A stretch of DNA of 64,000 nucleotides from Sporopachydermia quercuum (GCA_001599295.1 BCGN01000008.1:186001-250000), one strand, 5' to 3'; numbered from the stretch's first letter, positions 1 to 11,152 are shown. The notes: generated by a model not told the origin, from the sequence alone. Translations and numbers: made by a program.

Positions 1-2403
1 TTTATGCCAAACAACATTTCTACCAGCATGAAATCTATCCCCATTAATAAAGGTAGAGCTAGAACTTCCATTGTAATTATAATGGTTGATTCCATCACCA
101 TTTATACCAAACATATAGTCATTCACACTATCGACAACTGTTTCTTGATGATCAGTCAATCCGCAAGCATCAACATCAAAAGAATCTTGTAATGATGCTT
201 TCTTAATACCATCAAAGCTATTCATATCATTCATATCAGCTAATTCATTATGTTTTGATCCCGTTGCTCCATCAACTCTTAATAAAACTCTTCTAGTTCT
301 GAGGAAATCCCATAGTTTCTTTTCGGAAAACCTGGGTTGTTGATAGATTGAATTTATAAAGCTGAAATAAGTGTTGAACATTTGTTTAATGAACAGTATA
401 ATTATTCTCCCGAGTTTGAATTGGGACAGGAATAATTCGATTGTTTTTTTCAATGAATGGTTCTGGATCTTCATAATACTAACAGTAAGATTAGGCTTTA
501 TTGAGTCGTCAGCGGAGTCGAGGTTTTCGTTGAATTGTATGTTTTCATTATTTGGTTGATCGTCCTTGATGTTATTGTTATTGTTATTGTCATCAGTTTT
601 GAACGTAACGGCAGTTGACTCCTCATTCATTCTCCTATCAATATGATCAACTGCTTCTTCCTTCTCATTCTGCTTTTTATAGTTACCGCTAAAACTATTC
701 TTATTGTTGATCTTTTTCTCATCATTATGCTCATTATCTTTCTTTCCACCTTTCTTATGATCCTCTTTTATACTGTCCCCATCATTTATATTACTATAAT
801 TAGTATGATTTCTATTTTTCTTCCTCAGTTCATCCATGTCTTTATTATACCAAAAAGGGTGACCCTCAGTGGAAAAGACGAAATTAGACATTTCAGTATT
901 GAGCAAGTTTGACTCATCAAAAGTCAAATATAAATATTTCAACGTTTCAGATAAAACAAAACTATCCATTTTATCCTCTGATACGCCAGTTAATACATTT
1001 TGAACAGAAGCAAATCCACATTTTGCTCTTCTCAAGTTCCAAATGTCATTTAAAACTGATTTGGCCACTTGTAAGTAAAAGGGATCCTTAGTAGCTCTGT
1101 ATAAATAGTAATTGGATTCAATGAATTCAGGACGTAATGGATACCAATTTAATAACACTTGTCTTGGCTTCAAACGATCATTATTATAATTGGATTTATC
1201 TGTCTGAGAATTACCATTATCTGTCCTTGGTCTATAATGATGATTAGCTTGATAGACCCATCGTTCTGGGATTCCCATATAGGTGTTCCACAGCTTGAAA
1301 TATACCATATGCAATTTGATAGCATCATCTAAATTACCATTGAGGACCTGTAAAGTAGGAAAGAAAGCAGCCAGAGCGTCAATCCAAGTCGTGGAAGGAA
1401 CACCATTGCTGTAATCGAAATTTCTATACATCCAATCAGATAATGAGTGCGTTCTTACAGCTTGATATGACTGCTGAAATACTTCCATTGATTTATCATT
1501 ATTAAATAAAATACCATGTTTTAAAGCATACTCGTAAAATGAATCAATGCTAGCACCAATTCCTGTTAAGGGCGACAGCCAATCACCAGTCAAAGGGTCT
1601 AATGACATTGGTACAGCATTCAGATCTGATCGGCCTTCCCACATAGTCAGAAAAGCCTTGTAGGCCCTATTTTCATAAATAGGATTACCTGTTAATTTTG
1701 ACAATAAGGAGAACTCTAGAATAAGACTGCCTGCTCCAGCAGTACAGGTTTCGGTTCCTAGGTGATTCTCCAATATCCTTTGATCGTAAGAGCGTAGTAA
1801 GTTTACTCTTGGCATAGGAATACCCTTTTTCGTATCAAATGCTTCCAGCAACTTATTGGCCAGTTCAACGGCATATTCTAGCAAAAACCCGTCATAATCT
1901 ATGATTTTCATACCTAATCTTTCTTCTGATGCGTAGAAATGCGATGACAGTAATCCACCTATTATTCTGATTGTTGTTTCAAATACTTGGACTATTCGAT
2001 CGTTTTTCAAGTTTAGGTGCTGCTTCGTAAGTACAACAGCAGATTCAAATCCCTTATGATCCCCCATTATTGCTAAAGTGTCCATAGAGTCTATATGGGT
2101 CAATAGAAATTCTCCTAAAGCGTCATTATGTCCTATATCCATTATATTATCATTAGGACCTCTAGGAGTACATGATATAGGTGATACTTCGTCAAAAGGG
2201 AATCCATATTTGAGATAAGAGTTCCAGCCGTGATAGAACATTCTTCTTGATTTTTCTTTCAAGAACTCCATTTCTTGCCTCGTGAATCCTTGATTTGAGA
2301 ATCCCGAGACAGATGTTATTATCATTTGTATGTATAATACTGTTAGTATTATGAAAGACAATCCTTTTGACGACCATCGTCTGGTCGTATAAGGAAGCCG
2401 CAT
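1..2403 (-). CDS. MNL1: ER degradation alpha-1,2-mannosidase Htm1/Mnl1 (GH47), 3' end outside the window
   Basis: Glycoside hydrolase family 47, EDEM/Htm1 branch: it trims mannose from misfolded ER glycoproteins so that they are marked for ER-associated degradation. The minus-strand frame is open from the ATG at 2403 to the window edge (801 codons), so the C-terminus is missing. A hydrophobic stretch at about residues 15-34 looks like a signal peptide or anchor. Family blocks follow in order: HIDSMDTLAIMG, RIIGGLLSSHF, TCTAGAGSLILEF, GASIDSFYEYALK, TTWIDALAAFFP, YPLRPEFIESNYYLYRAT, DSFVLSETLKYLYL and the terminal STEGHPF. After the catalytic domain comes a long low-complexity K/N/D/E-rich linker (about residues 530-640), then a less conserved region. 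The nearby Met inside the first 30 codons lies past part of the hydrophobic segment, so the 2403 start is preferred. It diverges from TOM22. Confidence 0.9.
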   Translation of the reverse strand, partial: MRLPYTTRRWSSKGLSFIILTVLYIQMIITSVSGFSNQGFTRQEMEFLKEKSRRMFYHGWNSYLKYGFPFDEVSPISCTPRGPNDNIMDIGHNDALGEFLLTHIDSMDTLAIMGDHKGFESAVVLTKQHLNLKNDRIVQVFETTIRIIGGLLSSHFYASEERLGMKIIDYDGFLLEYAVELANKLLEAFDTKKGIPMPRVNLLRSYDQRILENHLGTETCTAGAGSLILEFSLLSKLTGNPIYENRAYKAFLTMWEGRSDLNAVPMSLDPLTGDWLSPLTGIGASIDSFYEYALKHGILFNNDKSMEVFQQSYQAVRTHSLSDWMYRNFDYSNGVPSTTWIDALAAFFPTLQVLNGNLDDAIKLHMVYFKLWNTYMGIPERWVYQANHHYRPRTDNGNSQTDKSNYNNDRLKPRQVLLNWYPLRPEFIESNYYLYRATKDPFYLQVAKSVLNDIWNLRRAKCGFASVQNVLTGVSEDKMDSFVLSETLKYLYLTFDESNLLNTEMSNFVFSTEGHPFWYNKDMDELRKKNRNHTNYSNINDGDSIKEDHKKGGKKDNEHNDEKKINNKNSFSGNYKKQNEKEEAVDHIDRRMNEESTAVTFKTDDNNNNNNIKDDQPNNENIQFNENLDSADDSIKPNLTVSIMKIQNHSLKKTIELFLSQFKLGRIIILFIKQMFNTYFSFINSIYQQPRFSEKKLWDFLRTRRVLLRVDGATGSKHNELADMNDMNSFDGIKKASLQDSFDVDACGLTDHQETVVDSVNDYMFGINGDGINHYNYNGSSSSTFINGDRFHAGRNVVWHK

Positions 2404-3646
2404 AATGCAGTTCAGATTAGCAAATCAATGCAAATGTGTGCTTTCAGTATGAATATATGAACCGACATAGCAGTATCGCTGATACTAAATAAATAAAAGT
2501 TGTGAAGTAGCTGCAATCATGTATTCCATAGGTACTTGGTGGCCGATTGGTATTATATCTTTGGTGATAAAAACGGATGATGACAATCTGTATTGTATCT
2601 AAATACCACTTTGTGGTGTCACAATACCCCGAAATAGTTTCAAATGTAAGATACAGGCTGAACCAAACACGTAAACACCCAAAACAACAAGAAAAACAAA
2701 TGTAAGAATTCAACAAGCTTAGCAGCCAGCAAAGGTAAAAATATACAAACAAAAGAACTCGTATGATTGCGTAAAATGTATACGTCTGACACCATAAATA
2801 ACTTCCCTATGATCACTTGACGCTGGATGTCCAAATTGTTCAAGGGAAGATGTTCAAACAGCTTGACACACCAAGAGAAGCAGAACAAGCTGACAACCTC
2901 ACTGAACAAGTAACAACTTCCAACAAAATCCACTTTCTTATTTATCTTCAGGCTTTTCAATTTGATTATATTAACAACCTCTGATGTGCAAACACCCTTT
3001 TTTTGCAGATCGAATTTAACGGTAAATGATAAGGAAATGGAGTCATTATTAATAAGGCCACCGCAAGCCACTTCGCATCTCACCATTGAAATCGTTTTTG
3101 TCACACGAATATTAATTATATCAAGTCTCACTATGCATGCATACCTCATTTGAAGCGAGACTTGAATTCTGCTTGGGTATCTAACATCCGGGTAAGGTTC
3201 CATTAAAGTTATGTGCACAGAACAAAATTTTCACCTTAAACAGGCATTATGCGCAAGATACAATAATAACATGCATTTATATGCATTAAAATCATCACAT
3301 GTATATATATAGCTATGTACAATTAATGCATGAATCCCTCATTTTTCAACAGAAACAGGTTTTCATTGGCAAATTCACAGGTGTATGTCATATTCACTAA
3401 AGGAAAATTGTCCTTTGGTGTTGAAAGAAGGAGCCAGTATATCACCACCAAGAGACACTAGAATATTATAAATAGCTAATCACAAGAGTCTATCGTAATG
3501 CAATATTAGGCACAAGTTAATTTTGATCAGGAAGACAGTATAGTATACCGATAAAGATTTGTCATATCACTAGTGACGAACATAATCATACAACACCAAA
3601 GAATACATCCCATTGATCATCAACTACAGAACCGAGAAATATCAAA
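2404..3646. other. MNL1/TOM22 divergent intergenic region
   Basis: About 1.24 kb between two divergent genes, so it should hold both promoters. I see no convincing gene. A minus-strand open frame at 2640-3218 is hydrophobic and of odd composition and begins at GTG; I treat it as chance. The part next to TOM22 has several ATGCAT-containing palindromes (around 3132, 3272, 3283 and 3327), which could be binding sites. Confidence 0.5.
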
Positions 3647-4096
3647 ATGGTTGAACTTACACAACTTGACGAAGAGCAAGCCAATGAATTTGAAGCTACA
3701 GCCACCAACGAAAAAGTTGAAACTGTTGGAGAATCTGATGATGAATCTGAATTTGAAGATGATGACGATGACTTTGATTTAGAGGACGAGACTTTATTGG
3801 AAAGATTAGCAGCATTAAAGGATATTATCCCGCCTCAAACTAGAGACGTTATTGCAGATGGTGTCAGCTCTGTTGTTTCAGTTGCTTCAAGCGGTTTGGG
3901 AAGTATCGGAAGAGCTGCTTGGTTGATCACATCCACCACACTTTTATTAGGAATTCCTTTCTCTTTAACTGTTTTATCTGAACAACAAGCCATGGAATTA
4001 GAAAGTGAAATGAAGCTTGCTGATAGCACCAATGAATTGTTAGCACCAGGTGCTTCTGATGCTTTCCAACCACTTCCAGGCGTTGCCAAGGCTTAA
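3647..4096 (+). CDS. TOM22: mitochondrial import receptor subunit Tom22
   Basis: Central receptor and organiser of the TOM translocase in the mitochondrial outer membrane; it takes presequence proteins from Tom20 and Tom70. The 149-residue protein has the family layout: a very acidic cytosolic N-half (D/E run at about residues 27-50), the conserved LLERLAALKDIIPPQTR segment, one membrane span at about 89-110 (AWLITSTTLLLGIPFSLTVL) and a short acidic intermembrane-space tail ending in GVAKA. Its length is close to the S. cerevisiae protein. It converges with the CPT1/EPT1-type gene; the same pair (YNL131W and YNL130C) are neighbours in S. cerevisiae, which supports the call. Confidence 0.93.
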   Translation: MVELTQLDEEQANEFEATATNEKVETVGESDDESEFEDDDDDFDLEDETLLERLAALKDIIPPQTRDVIADGVSSVVSVASSGLGSIGRAAWLITSTTLLLGIPFSLTVLSEQQAMELESEMKLADSTNELLAPGASDAFQPLPGVAKA

Positions 4097-4513
4097 GATG
4101 AATTGATGAAGGGGTAAAGAATTATAACGGTAGCGATATTAGCAATGGTTGTGTTGATTTGATTTTATCTACTTACTACCAAGTTGTTTATTCTTCGTGT
4201 AGATATTTATGGAATTGTTATCTTTCTTAATCAGTGTATAATGACAGCTGAATATATTGAAATATTTGGAGCATGATTAATGTAGTTTTATTTTGTAGTA
4301 GATGTCAGGAACCAACTGCTATACATACTGTAATTATTGTAACTTGTAGTAATCTAGGATATATTTATTCTAAGTACATGAGTGTAAATATGTATATGTA
4401 AGATGTGTCAGTTGGTATATATTAGATATACAAGAAACCGATATGCAGAAGGGATGATTTGAGGATTGATGAAAACCCGTTGAACAGCAAGCCAATTCAA
4501 CTCTACAACAGAT
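4097..4513. other. Convergent 3' region TOM22/CPT1
   Basis: About 0.4 kb between two converging stop codons. It is AT-rich with TATATA and TAATTATT-like stretches suited to 3'-end formation of both transcripts. No gene seen. Confidence 0.5.
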
Positions 4514-5725
4514 TCATTCTGTTTTCTTATGCTTGATGGATAAACACCAAATGTCTAGGTAAGTCGTTATCTCCGTAACGATCTCAGTAACAAACATTCC
4601 ATATAGACCCAAGCTCAAGCCTAATCCAATGCAAACTAAACCACCAGTAACAGTTTCTTCATCTAATCCCCAAACGTTCTGAATCAAATATGTCAGTGGA
4701 ATCATAACTGAAGGAATAAGCATTGGAGCATTGAACATGGGAAATGGCTGAAATGTGAGATGGCCAATGATTATTCTACCAACAGAGAAAGCACTGGTCA
4801 AAGCAATCATAAACATGAAAACAACGCAGTACTTTTCAATAACTGTAGGGAAAAGATATGCCCATAAAAATACAGTTGCGTAATATGAGAAGAAAGGAAT
4901 GTGTCCTTTCAATGCTTCCTTCATATCGATTTTCTTACTATGAGCATGTTTCCTGACGTTAGTAGGACATGACAAAATATTGAATGACAATCCAATTGAT
5001 CCTAGAATCATATAACCATAAGTCAGGTTGAAATTAAGAATATAATGTTGTAGCCAAACTGGAGCATAACTTGCTAATGTAATGACCCATTCAGGAGCAG
5101 AGAAATTGAAGAGTTCAAACACAGGAGTATGCCATAATGAAGTACCAAATTTAGCTGTCAACAAATGAGCACCTACAATTAATAAAATACCTTCAACGGG
5201 ACCAGAACAAGCGGATAAAAACAATGTTCCAGTGTGATATTCTTCCCAAGTGCTGAGATAGAAATTTGTAAGGGTAGCAAACTGAGTGATTAAAATCTGC
5301 CAACCATATCCCATAGAAACACTGGAAGCAAATATAATTACACATAAACTAGTATTACAAGCATCAACACAATGATCAAACAATTCACCCAATGGTCCCG
5401 ATTGTCCAGTTCTTCTAGCATGTGCTCCATCACAAGCATCAAACGTTTGATACATAAACAATCCGATAGCGTACAAGACATAGACAAAACTTGATGAAGG
5501 TTTATCTAATGTTGGATCTAGAAATAAGCAAATGATCAAATCAATGACAATAAATCCAAAACCTAACAACGTAACCAAGTTAGGTGCCATCCATAAGGGG
5601 AATATTTTCACGAATTGAACCCAGAAAGGTTTCAAAACATATTTTGTAACAATCGAATGATCCTCTGAAGAGTATTTATACTTCCTAAGATTAGGAAGGT
5701 AAGCGTATGGAATGAAGACACCCAT
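4514..5725 (-). CDS. CPT1: sn-1,2-diacylglycerol choline-/ethanolaminephosphotransferase (Cpt1/Ept1 family)
   Basis: Last step of the Kennedy pathway: transfers phosphocholine or phosphoethanolamine from the CDP-alcohol to diacylglycerol in the ER/Golgi membrane. The 403-residue protein has the full CDP-alcohol phosphotransferase motif D-G-x2-A-R-x8-G-x3-D-x3-D at D99, G100, A103, R104, G113, D117 and D121, plus several hydrophobic membrane spans. The N-terminal YKYSSEDHSIVTKYVL and FPLWMAPNLVTLLG blocks are typical. CPT1 and EPT1 are close paralogues in S. cerevisiae after genome duplication; here one gene may do both jobs. The CPT1 symbol is chosen because TOM22 is its neighbour, and substrate preference cannot be read from the sequence. 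Confidence 0.9.
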   Translation of the reverse strand: MGVFIPYAYLPNLRKYKYSSEDHSIVTKYVLKPFWVQFVKIFPLWMAPNLVTLLGFGFIVIDLIICLFLDPTLDKPSSSFVYVLYAIGLFMYQTFDACDGAHARRTGQSGPLGELFDHCVDACNTSLCVIIFASSVSMGYGWQILITQFATLTNFYLSTWEEYHTGTLFLSACSGPVEGILLIVGAHLLTAKFGTSLWHTPVFELFNFSAPEWVITLASYAPVWLQHYILNFNLTYGYMILGSIGLSFNILSCPTNVRKHAHSKKIDMKEALKGHIPFFSYYATVFLWAYLFPTVIEKYCVVFMFMIALTSAFSVGRIIIGHLTFQPFPMFNAPMLIPSVMIPLTYLIQNVWGLDEETVTGGLVCIGLGLSLGLYGMFVTEIVTEITTYLDIWCLSIKHKKTE

Positions 5726-7132
5726 TTTAATGATGTTCTGGTTCTCAATTGCTGATTTGGACTTATATGTTGTTTTTATGAATTAATGTCGAGATTCCAA
5801 TATATAATGGTATCACCAGTTCATATAGAAGCCGTGTGTTCTTGATAACCAGAAAAAAAAAATGTTTGGATACCAAATCAGATCATAGATAAATCAATCT
5901 ATACAGAACTTGATCAACAGGCTCTGTAATTGTACTTAGAAATCAGTTGAGGGTTTACCTAACAAAGCACCAATCAACACAATTGAAAGAACTCCTTTCA
6001 GATCTGCTATTACGATCAGTTTTCTGTTTGTTCTGTTTGCTGATAGGTAGGAATAGATAGGCAACTCAGGTATGGTAATTTAAGTTCAAAAAGGTTTATT
6101 TACAAGAAAGAGCTGCTTTACGTCATGATTCTTATTTTGTATGACATAGGACAAAGTGAGACAATCAATATGGAATGACAGTGATTATTTCTTTGGCGAG
6201 GTGTAGTTGATGGAAAAGGAGAAGTGTGATCAATTAGAATTTTATTGTTCCAAATTATTTGTTTGATTAATTGATCACTAGTCTACATGCTAGTTATAAT
6301 GATTGATATAGAGAAGTGACAGTTGATCCTGTTTAGAGATGTTAAATGATTACACTATCATGACATAAAAAAGAGTTGAAACACTACTACTACCTACCAC
6401 TTGCCTCTTGACATGAACAATGTAAAGAGATTGGACACAACAACATTTTGATATTTTCAAGAATTTGATAAGATTTAGTAGCTTACCAGCTTTGACAAAA
6501 TATCACTCTAGACCGAAATTTATTCAGAATCAATTTGTTATGTCATACATTATTCCCTGCCAAATATGATTGTCAGAACAACGTGGAAACAGGAAGAACG
6601 TGACAGAAAATCGCTCAGAAGAACCAGAAGAGCCTCTGATGAGACTGATTCATTTTTCGATTAACCAGATAAATTGCCAACAATCTTGTGAGTACTGTCG
6701 TACTATAGTGCTCATAACCTACAACAACTGATGAATAAATAGCACTTACTAGTTGTAATTTGTCAAGCTTAGTCAATAATCTTCTCAGTCTATTCCCCAA
6801 AGAGTGTGCTTTTTTGTAACACTATAAGCTTATGATGGACAAAACTCCAATTAACTCCCGCTCTCACTTCGTGATCATGTGAGCCTCGGTTACTGCTGTA
6901 TTTATTATCTCCGAAATCGCAAAACCGGAAATTGCCCTGACATCTCTTATTATGTTACATTCACATAATTTAAAACTAACAACCATCACTTACAATGACC
7001 ATGTTCCTATACCGACATTACTGTTCTATGACTGAATAACACTAAATGCTGAAGTATCTCAACTGTTAAATAGAGACACTTTTTGTATTTTGAGTTAAGG
7101 TCAATTGACAATACTGAAAATGTTCTTTCAGC
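5726..7132. other. CPT1/ATG14 divergent intergenic region
   Basis: About 1.4 kb holding two divergent promoters. The only open frames are short, and the one at 6615-6800 starts at TTG and follows an in-frame stop. No RNA gene recognised. A CCGGAAAT motif at 6925-6932 and a CCGAAAT at 6911-6917 lie about 200 bp before the ATG14 start. Confidence 0.5.
6925..6932 (+). promoter_or_regulatory. CCGGAAAT motif upstream of ATG14
   Basis: Exact CCGGAAAT about 200 bp before the ATG14 start codon. The same octamer occurs on the same strand at a similar distance before two other genes in this window. The factor that might bind it is unknown to me. Confidence 0.3.
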
Positions 7133-9418
7133 ATGATACATTGTGGCATTTGTAAGAAATCTCCATCCACACAATCATCAACAGTAACATCAACATCAAT
7201 AACAGGTTCAGGGTCCCTGAAAGAGCATGATAAACTAAAAAGAAAGAACGCACCTACTAATAAATTAGGTTATTTAGGTATAAAACAACGGGCAGCATCA
7301 GTGTCTCATACAAAGTTCAATCACACAAAACATCATAATAAAGATCCATCATCACCGTACCAGAATCCTTCGAGAAGGGCTTCAGAAGCTGATGCAGTGG
7401 CAGTGGCGGTGGATATGAACAGAAATTATTCAACTGGTAGAATTCCTGACAATCAAATAGTTTATAATGACTTAAAATACTACTCGAATACCCGCCTTTT
7501 AGATAATGTACGTTATGGACATCATAATGTGTCATCTATACCAATGACACGCAACTCTTCAGCTCCTCAACATCAGTACCAGCAAGTAAGGACTAAGGAT
7601 AATCGAAGCATGAGTCTCTCAATATCAGCAAGAAGAATGTCATATATTGATAACTTGAGTCATAACTATGACATGGAAAGAGCATATGATGAGAAAGGAC
7701 GCAGAAATAGTACATTTCACGATAGTTCCAATAGAAATAACAATATTAAACATCCCACAATTTCAAATGATAGTAGAATGGCAAGTACTACTACTAAAGA
7801 TCCTTCGTCAATATCATTATTTAGTCCTGTGATAATACCTGATAATTCTGATATCCTCTGCGTATCTTGTGCATCTGACAGCTCTTTGAAACAAAGAATG
7901 AGACTCCTACTTGCACTAGATGAAAAGGCAAGATACCAACGAATGGTTGATCGAGTTCTAGAACAGAGTATATGGGATGAGCAGACTCATGAGAAAAGTA
8001 GTTTCATACTGAGACATTTATTTAAATCATTACAAAATGAGGAGTCGTCATTGTCTGGACGTACCAACAGCAGTTCTGCATCTCCTACTATGGCTTCCTC
8101 TTCTGAAGGATTAACACCTTCTAACAAAGAAGTTATTTCGTTAGCCAACAGACTGTTGAAACTGAAAGTGAAAACCAAAAGAAACCGTGTTTCCAACCTA
8201 AAAACTCGAATCAATGAACTGAAAGACCAAATCTCACAGCTATCTCAACAATTCAAGAGTATGGAGATTAATGTAAACCAGAAACGGACTCAACTACAAG
8301 AAACGGAAGAATGCGTGAAAAAGGATGAAGAGATCAAATTGCGTGATGTGAGACAACAGCTCAGTAAGACGAATCACATTCTTACACGCAAACTAATACC
8401 ACATCTTGAGAATATGCAAGCTTTAACGTTTCAAGAGCTGATTAGAATGTTCGTTATTAAGAGGAAAAGACGGAAAACATTCGATAGGCTGAATCCGGGG
8501 TCTGGAAGTGATGACAATAGTAACACCAAGATTATCAATGCAATGAGCAATGATATCAGCGTCCAGCAAGATAGAGAGAAGTTTCAACTGATGATTTCAT
8601 TTAATACTGTCCCAAGGCTAGAAATACTAAGCAAGTTTTCTATATATGAAGTAAATGCTTCTACCAATAGAATAGCTTTTTTTCTTTATCTGGCTAGTTA
8701 TTATTATGGCTATGCACTACCATTTGAACTATTGCCTCCTGGTTACTTGCACAGCGAATTTCGGGTAAGATCAAGCAAAATTAAAGACGCGAAATATGAT
8801 TTAGGTATACCTATATCTATACTGATAAATAAGAATACTGAACTAGAAGAAGATGTTAGTGATAACACTGTAACGAAGTGCCCTACATGGAAAGAGGTAC
8901 TGAAAAATAAATATGATATGAAGCTATTTGTCACCGGGGTTAGTTTGCTTTTATGGAACATTGCAAAAATGTCACGAGATGTATTCCAGGTTTGTCCAAA
9001 AAAGTATTCAGAGCTAGCTGACATGGATACAATGTTGGTGAATATGTTATTAGGAATAAGTAGTGAAACGGATGATCAATGGGAACAGGACAATGTGAAG
9101 GGCAGGGGAAAGGACAGGGGAAAGGACAAGGGAAAGGACAAGGTAAAGGGCCAAGATAATGATAATGATAACAGTAATGATAATAATGGCGGGGACCAGG
9201 AAAATGTTGATTGTAATAATAGGAATAGGAATAAAAAACATAGCAATGTATTGATAGAAGAGGAGAACATCAAATGGGATAAAACAATGGAAAGTGTGAA
9301 TAACATACAAATTATTATTTATAAATACTTCAAGGAACAATTTGGTGTTGAATTAGATCAACCAGGAGATAAAATTGATGCTAATGAAGCAGACGAGGAC
9401 TGGCTAGTGTTGTTTTGA
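7133..9418 (+). CDS. ATG14: Atg14-like subunit of the autophagy PI3-kinase complex
   Basis: Likely Atg14/Barkor-UVRAG family, the autophagy-specific subunit that tethers the Vps34-Vps15-Vps30 lipid kinase at the pre-autophagosomal site. The 761-residue protein starts MIHCGIC, like the N-terminal CxxC of Atg14. A second CxxC (C243, C246) follows after a long low-complexity insert and leads into a helical stretch. A coiled coil lies at about 350-425 and a conserved C-terminal part at about 485-560 (TVPRLEILSKFSIYEVNAST, then YLASYYYGYALPFELLPPGY), as in the family's membrane-binding half. Near 655-675 there are three RGKD-type tetrapeptide repeats, then a D/N-rich stretch. It is much longer than S. 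cerevisiae Atg14 (344 residues). Vps38 is the alternative, but the N-terminal cysteines favour Atg14. Confidence 0.7.
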   Translation: MIHCGICKKSPSTQSSTVTSTSITGSGSLKEHDKLKRKNAPTNKLGYLGIKQRAASVSHTKFNHTKHHNKDPSSPYQNPSRRASEADAVAVAVDMNRNYSTGRIPDNQIVYNDLKYYSNTRLLDNVRYGHHNVSSIPMTRNSSAPQHQYQQVRTKDNRSMSLSISARRMSYIDNLSHNYDMERAYDEKGRRNSTFHDSSNRNNNIKHPTISNDSRMASTTTKDPSSISLFSPVIIPDNSDILCVSCASDSSLKQRMRLLLALDEKARYQRMVDRVLEQSIWDEQTHEKSSFILRHLFKSLQNEESSLSGRTNSSSASPTMASSSEGLTPSNKEVISLANRLLKLKVKTKRNRVSNLKTRINELKDQISQLSQQFKSMEINVNQKRTQLQETEECVKKDEEIKLRDVRQQLSKTNHILTRKLIPHLENMQALTFQELIRMFVIKRKRRKTFDRLNPGSGSDDNSNTKIINAMSNDISVQQDREKFQLMISFNTVPRLEILSKFSIYEVNASTNRIAFFLYLASYYYGYALPFELLPPGYLHSEFRVRSSKIKDAKYDLGIPISILINKNTELEEDVSDNTVTKCPTWKEVLKNKYDMKLFVTGVSLLLWNIAKMSRDVFQVCPKKYSELADMDTMLVNMLLGISSETDDQWEQDNVKGRGKDRGKDKGKDKVKGQDNDNDNSNDNNGGDQENVDCNNRNRNKKHSNVLIEEENIKWDKTMESVNNIQIIIYKYFKEQFGVELDQPGDKIDANEADEDWLVLF

Positions 9419-9689
9419 GGTAGTACTATACGATTAGAAATGTTCCTATATGTCAATAAATAGTTATCCATATTACCAAGTACATTTGATATTTATAATG
9501 ATAGTTTGAAACTATATCTGATGATTTAACCCAATAGCAGCCACTTAAAATAGTTGTGCATTTATATAATTTTAAGTTCTGCTACTATTACTTTTATTGT
9601 TCCTCCTCATCTTTCATTTTCATCTAAATATCAAATAATATATTATCTATAAAACTATTACGCAACAAACACTACCTAAATACATCTAA

Positions 9690-10988
9690 CTAAAGCTCCT
9701 CCTTAGTAACAGCATAAATGGATTCAGCTAGATACTTCACATTCTTAGAAGTAATACCAGCAATTGATACTCTACCATTTCTAGTGAAATAAATAGAATA
9801 CTTCTGAGCTAAAATATCAACTTGTTCCGGTTTCAATCCAGTGAAACAGAACATACCAATTTGTGAGGTAATATGGTTCCAGTTCTTCTTGGATCCTAAT
9901 TGTTCTAAGTTGGATTTCAATAAAGCTCTCATTGAGTTCATCCTATCAGCCATACCCTTAACTTCTTCTAACCATTGAGCCTTTAATTCAACGTCGTTAA
10001 GAATCTCATTGACAATTCTAGCACCATGAATAGGAGGATTTGAGTATAAAGGACGAATGACAATCTTTAATTGAGAATCAATCTTTGCCTTCTCTTCAGG
10101 AGAGGCAGCAATCAATGAGAAAGCACCAACTCTTTCACCATACAAGCCCATGTTCTTAGCAAATGATTGACATAAAGCAATTTGTTGCCCTTGAGAAACA
10201 AAATATCTAACAGCATACGCATCCTTGACGCAATCACCAGAGGCAAATCCTTGATATGCCATATCGAAAAATGGGAAATGGTTCTTTTCTTTACACACTT
10301 CAGAGATTTTCCTCCATTGTTCAGGTGTAGGATCAACACCTGTAGGATTATGAGCACAGGCATGAAGTAAAATAGCTGATCCACTAGGAATAGCCTTTAA
10401 ATCAGTAATGAGGCCTTCAAAATCTAATGAAATGGTCTTGTCGTCATAATAGCTATAAGTACCTACTTCTAAACCAGATTCAAGGAAAACAGCTGAGTGA
10501 TTGGCCCACGATGGCTTAGGAATATAAATCTTCTTGCTGGGTAAAAATTTAGCAAGGAATTCACCACCAACTCTCAAAGCACCAGTTCCAGAAATCGTTT
10601 GAGCAATTGAGATTCTCTTGGTTAACAATGGTTCAGAATCTTCGCCATAAGCCAACTTAGCTGCTGCTTCATTGAAATCAGCTAATCCAAGAATTGGGGC
10701 ATATTCCTTATCGAGTCCTTTCTCTAAGACTCTTTGTTCAGCAATCTTGACAGATGGAAGAACATAAGGCTTACCTTCGTCATCTCTGTAAGCGCCAACA
10801 CCTAAGTTGATCTTCCTTTCGAAAGTATCCTTTTTGAAAGCTTCGGTGATACCTAAGATAGCATCAGGAGGACCTAAAGGAACTTTGGCCCAGGTAGATT
10901 CAAATCTCATGGCTGGCACGGTGAAACGAGCCATTTTGGCTCTGGAAGCGAGAGTAAAAACTCTCTTGGAAGTAGCTAATCTGAGCAT
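9690..10988 (-). CDS. AAT1: aspartate aminotransferase, mitochondrial
   Basis: PLP-dependent class I aminotransferase that interconverts aspartate and 2-oxoglutarate with oxaloacetate and glutamate. The protein has 432 residues from the chosen start. The N-terminus [18 protein letters not shown] is basic, Ser-rich and free of acids, as in a mitochondrial presequence; the mature part starts near [20 protein letters not shown]. Visible motifs are the NLGVGAYRD block, the [13 protein letters not shown] loop, the PLP-lysine segment [15 protein letters not shown] and RVSIAGI near the end. The frame stays open upstream to 11114, but those 42 codons are hydrophobic and unlike the family, so the ATG at 10988 is preferred. 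It converges with ATG14. Confidence 0.94.
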   Translation of the reverse strand: MLRLATSKRVFTLASRAKMARFTVPAMRFESTWAKVPLGPPDAILGITEAFKKDTFERKINLGVGAYRDDEGKPYVLPSVKIAEQRVLEKGLDKEYAPILGLADFNEAAAKLAYGEDSEPLLTKRISIAQTISGTGALRVGGEFLAKFLPSKKIYIPKPSWANHSAVFLESGLEVGTYSYYDDKTISLDFEGLITDLKAIPSGSAILLHACAHNPTGVDPTPEQWRKISEVCKEKNHFPFFDMAYQGFASGDCVKDAYAVRYFVSQGQQIALCQSFAKNMGLYGERVGAFSLIAASPEEKAKIDSQLKIVIRPLYSNPPIHGARIVNEILNDVELKAQWLEEVKGMADRMNSMRALLKSNLEQLGSKKNWNHITSQIGMFCFTGLKPEQVDILAQKYSIYFTRNGRVSIAGITSKNVKYLAESIYAVTKEEL

Positions 10989-11124
10989 TGTTGGTGATTC
11001 TATATATTTATAGTAAAGAAAATACTCAATGACAGTCAAAGTAGTGCTGATTTTAACTGAATGGTATTTGATGAAGTAATCTTCTAGTAAATTTTCTATT
11101 ACAATACTTTTCAAGCTTTTGTTT

Positions 11125-11152
11125 AATTAATCAATCATTAGTTTGATTAATT
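11125..11152. repeat. Inverted repeat, 10-bp arms, upstream of AAT1
   Basis: AATTAATCAA at 11125-11134 is the exact reverse complement of TTGATTAATT at 11143-11152, with an 8-nt spacer. It lies about 140 bp before the AAT1 start and could be a dimer binding site or chance in AT-rich DNA. Confidence 0.4.

Noticed and set aside
2640-3218. 192-codon minus-strand open frame between MNL1 and TOM22
   Set aside because: It starts at GTG, is hydrophobic with odd composition, shows no family motif, and lies where two divergent promoters must be.
6615-6800. Minus frame with a GTAAGT donor-like site
   Set aside because: It starts at TTG shortly after an in-frame stop, and no second exon could be found.
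10989-11114. Upstream extension of AAT1 by 42 codons
   Set aside because: The added residues are hydrophobic and unlike the family, while the ATG at 10988 begins a good mitochondrial presequence.
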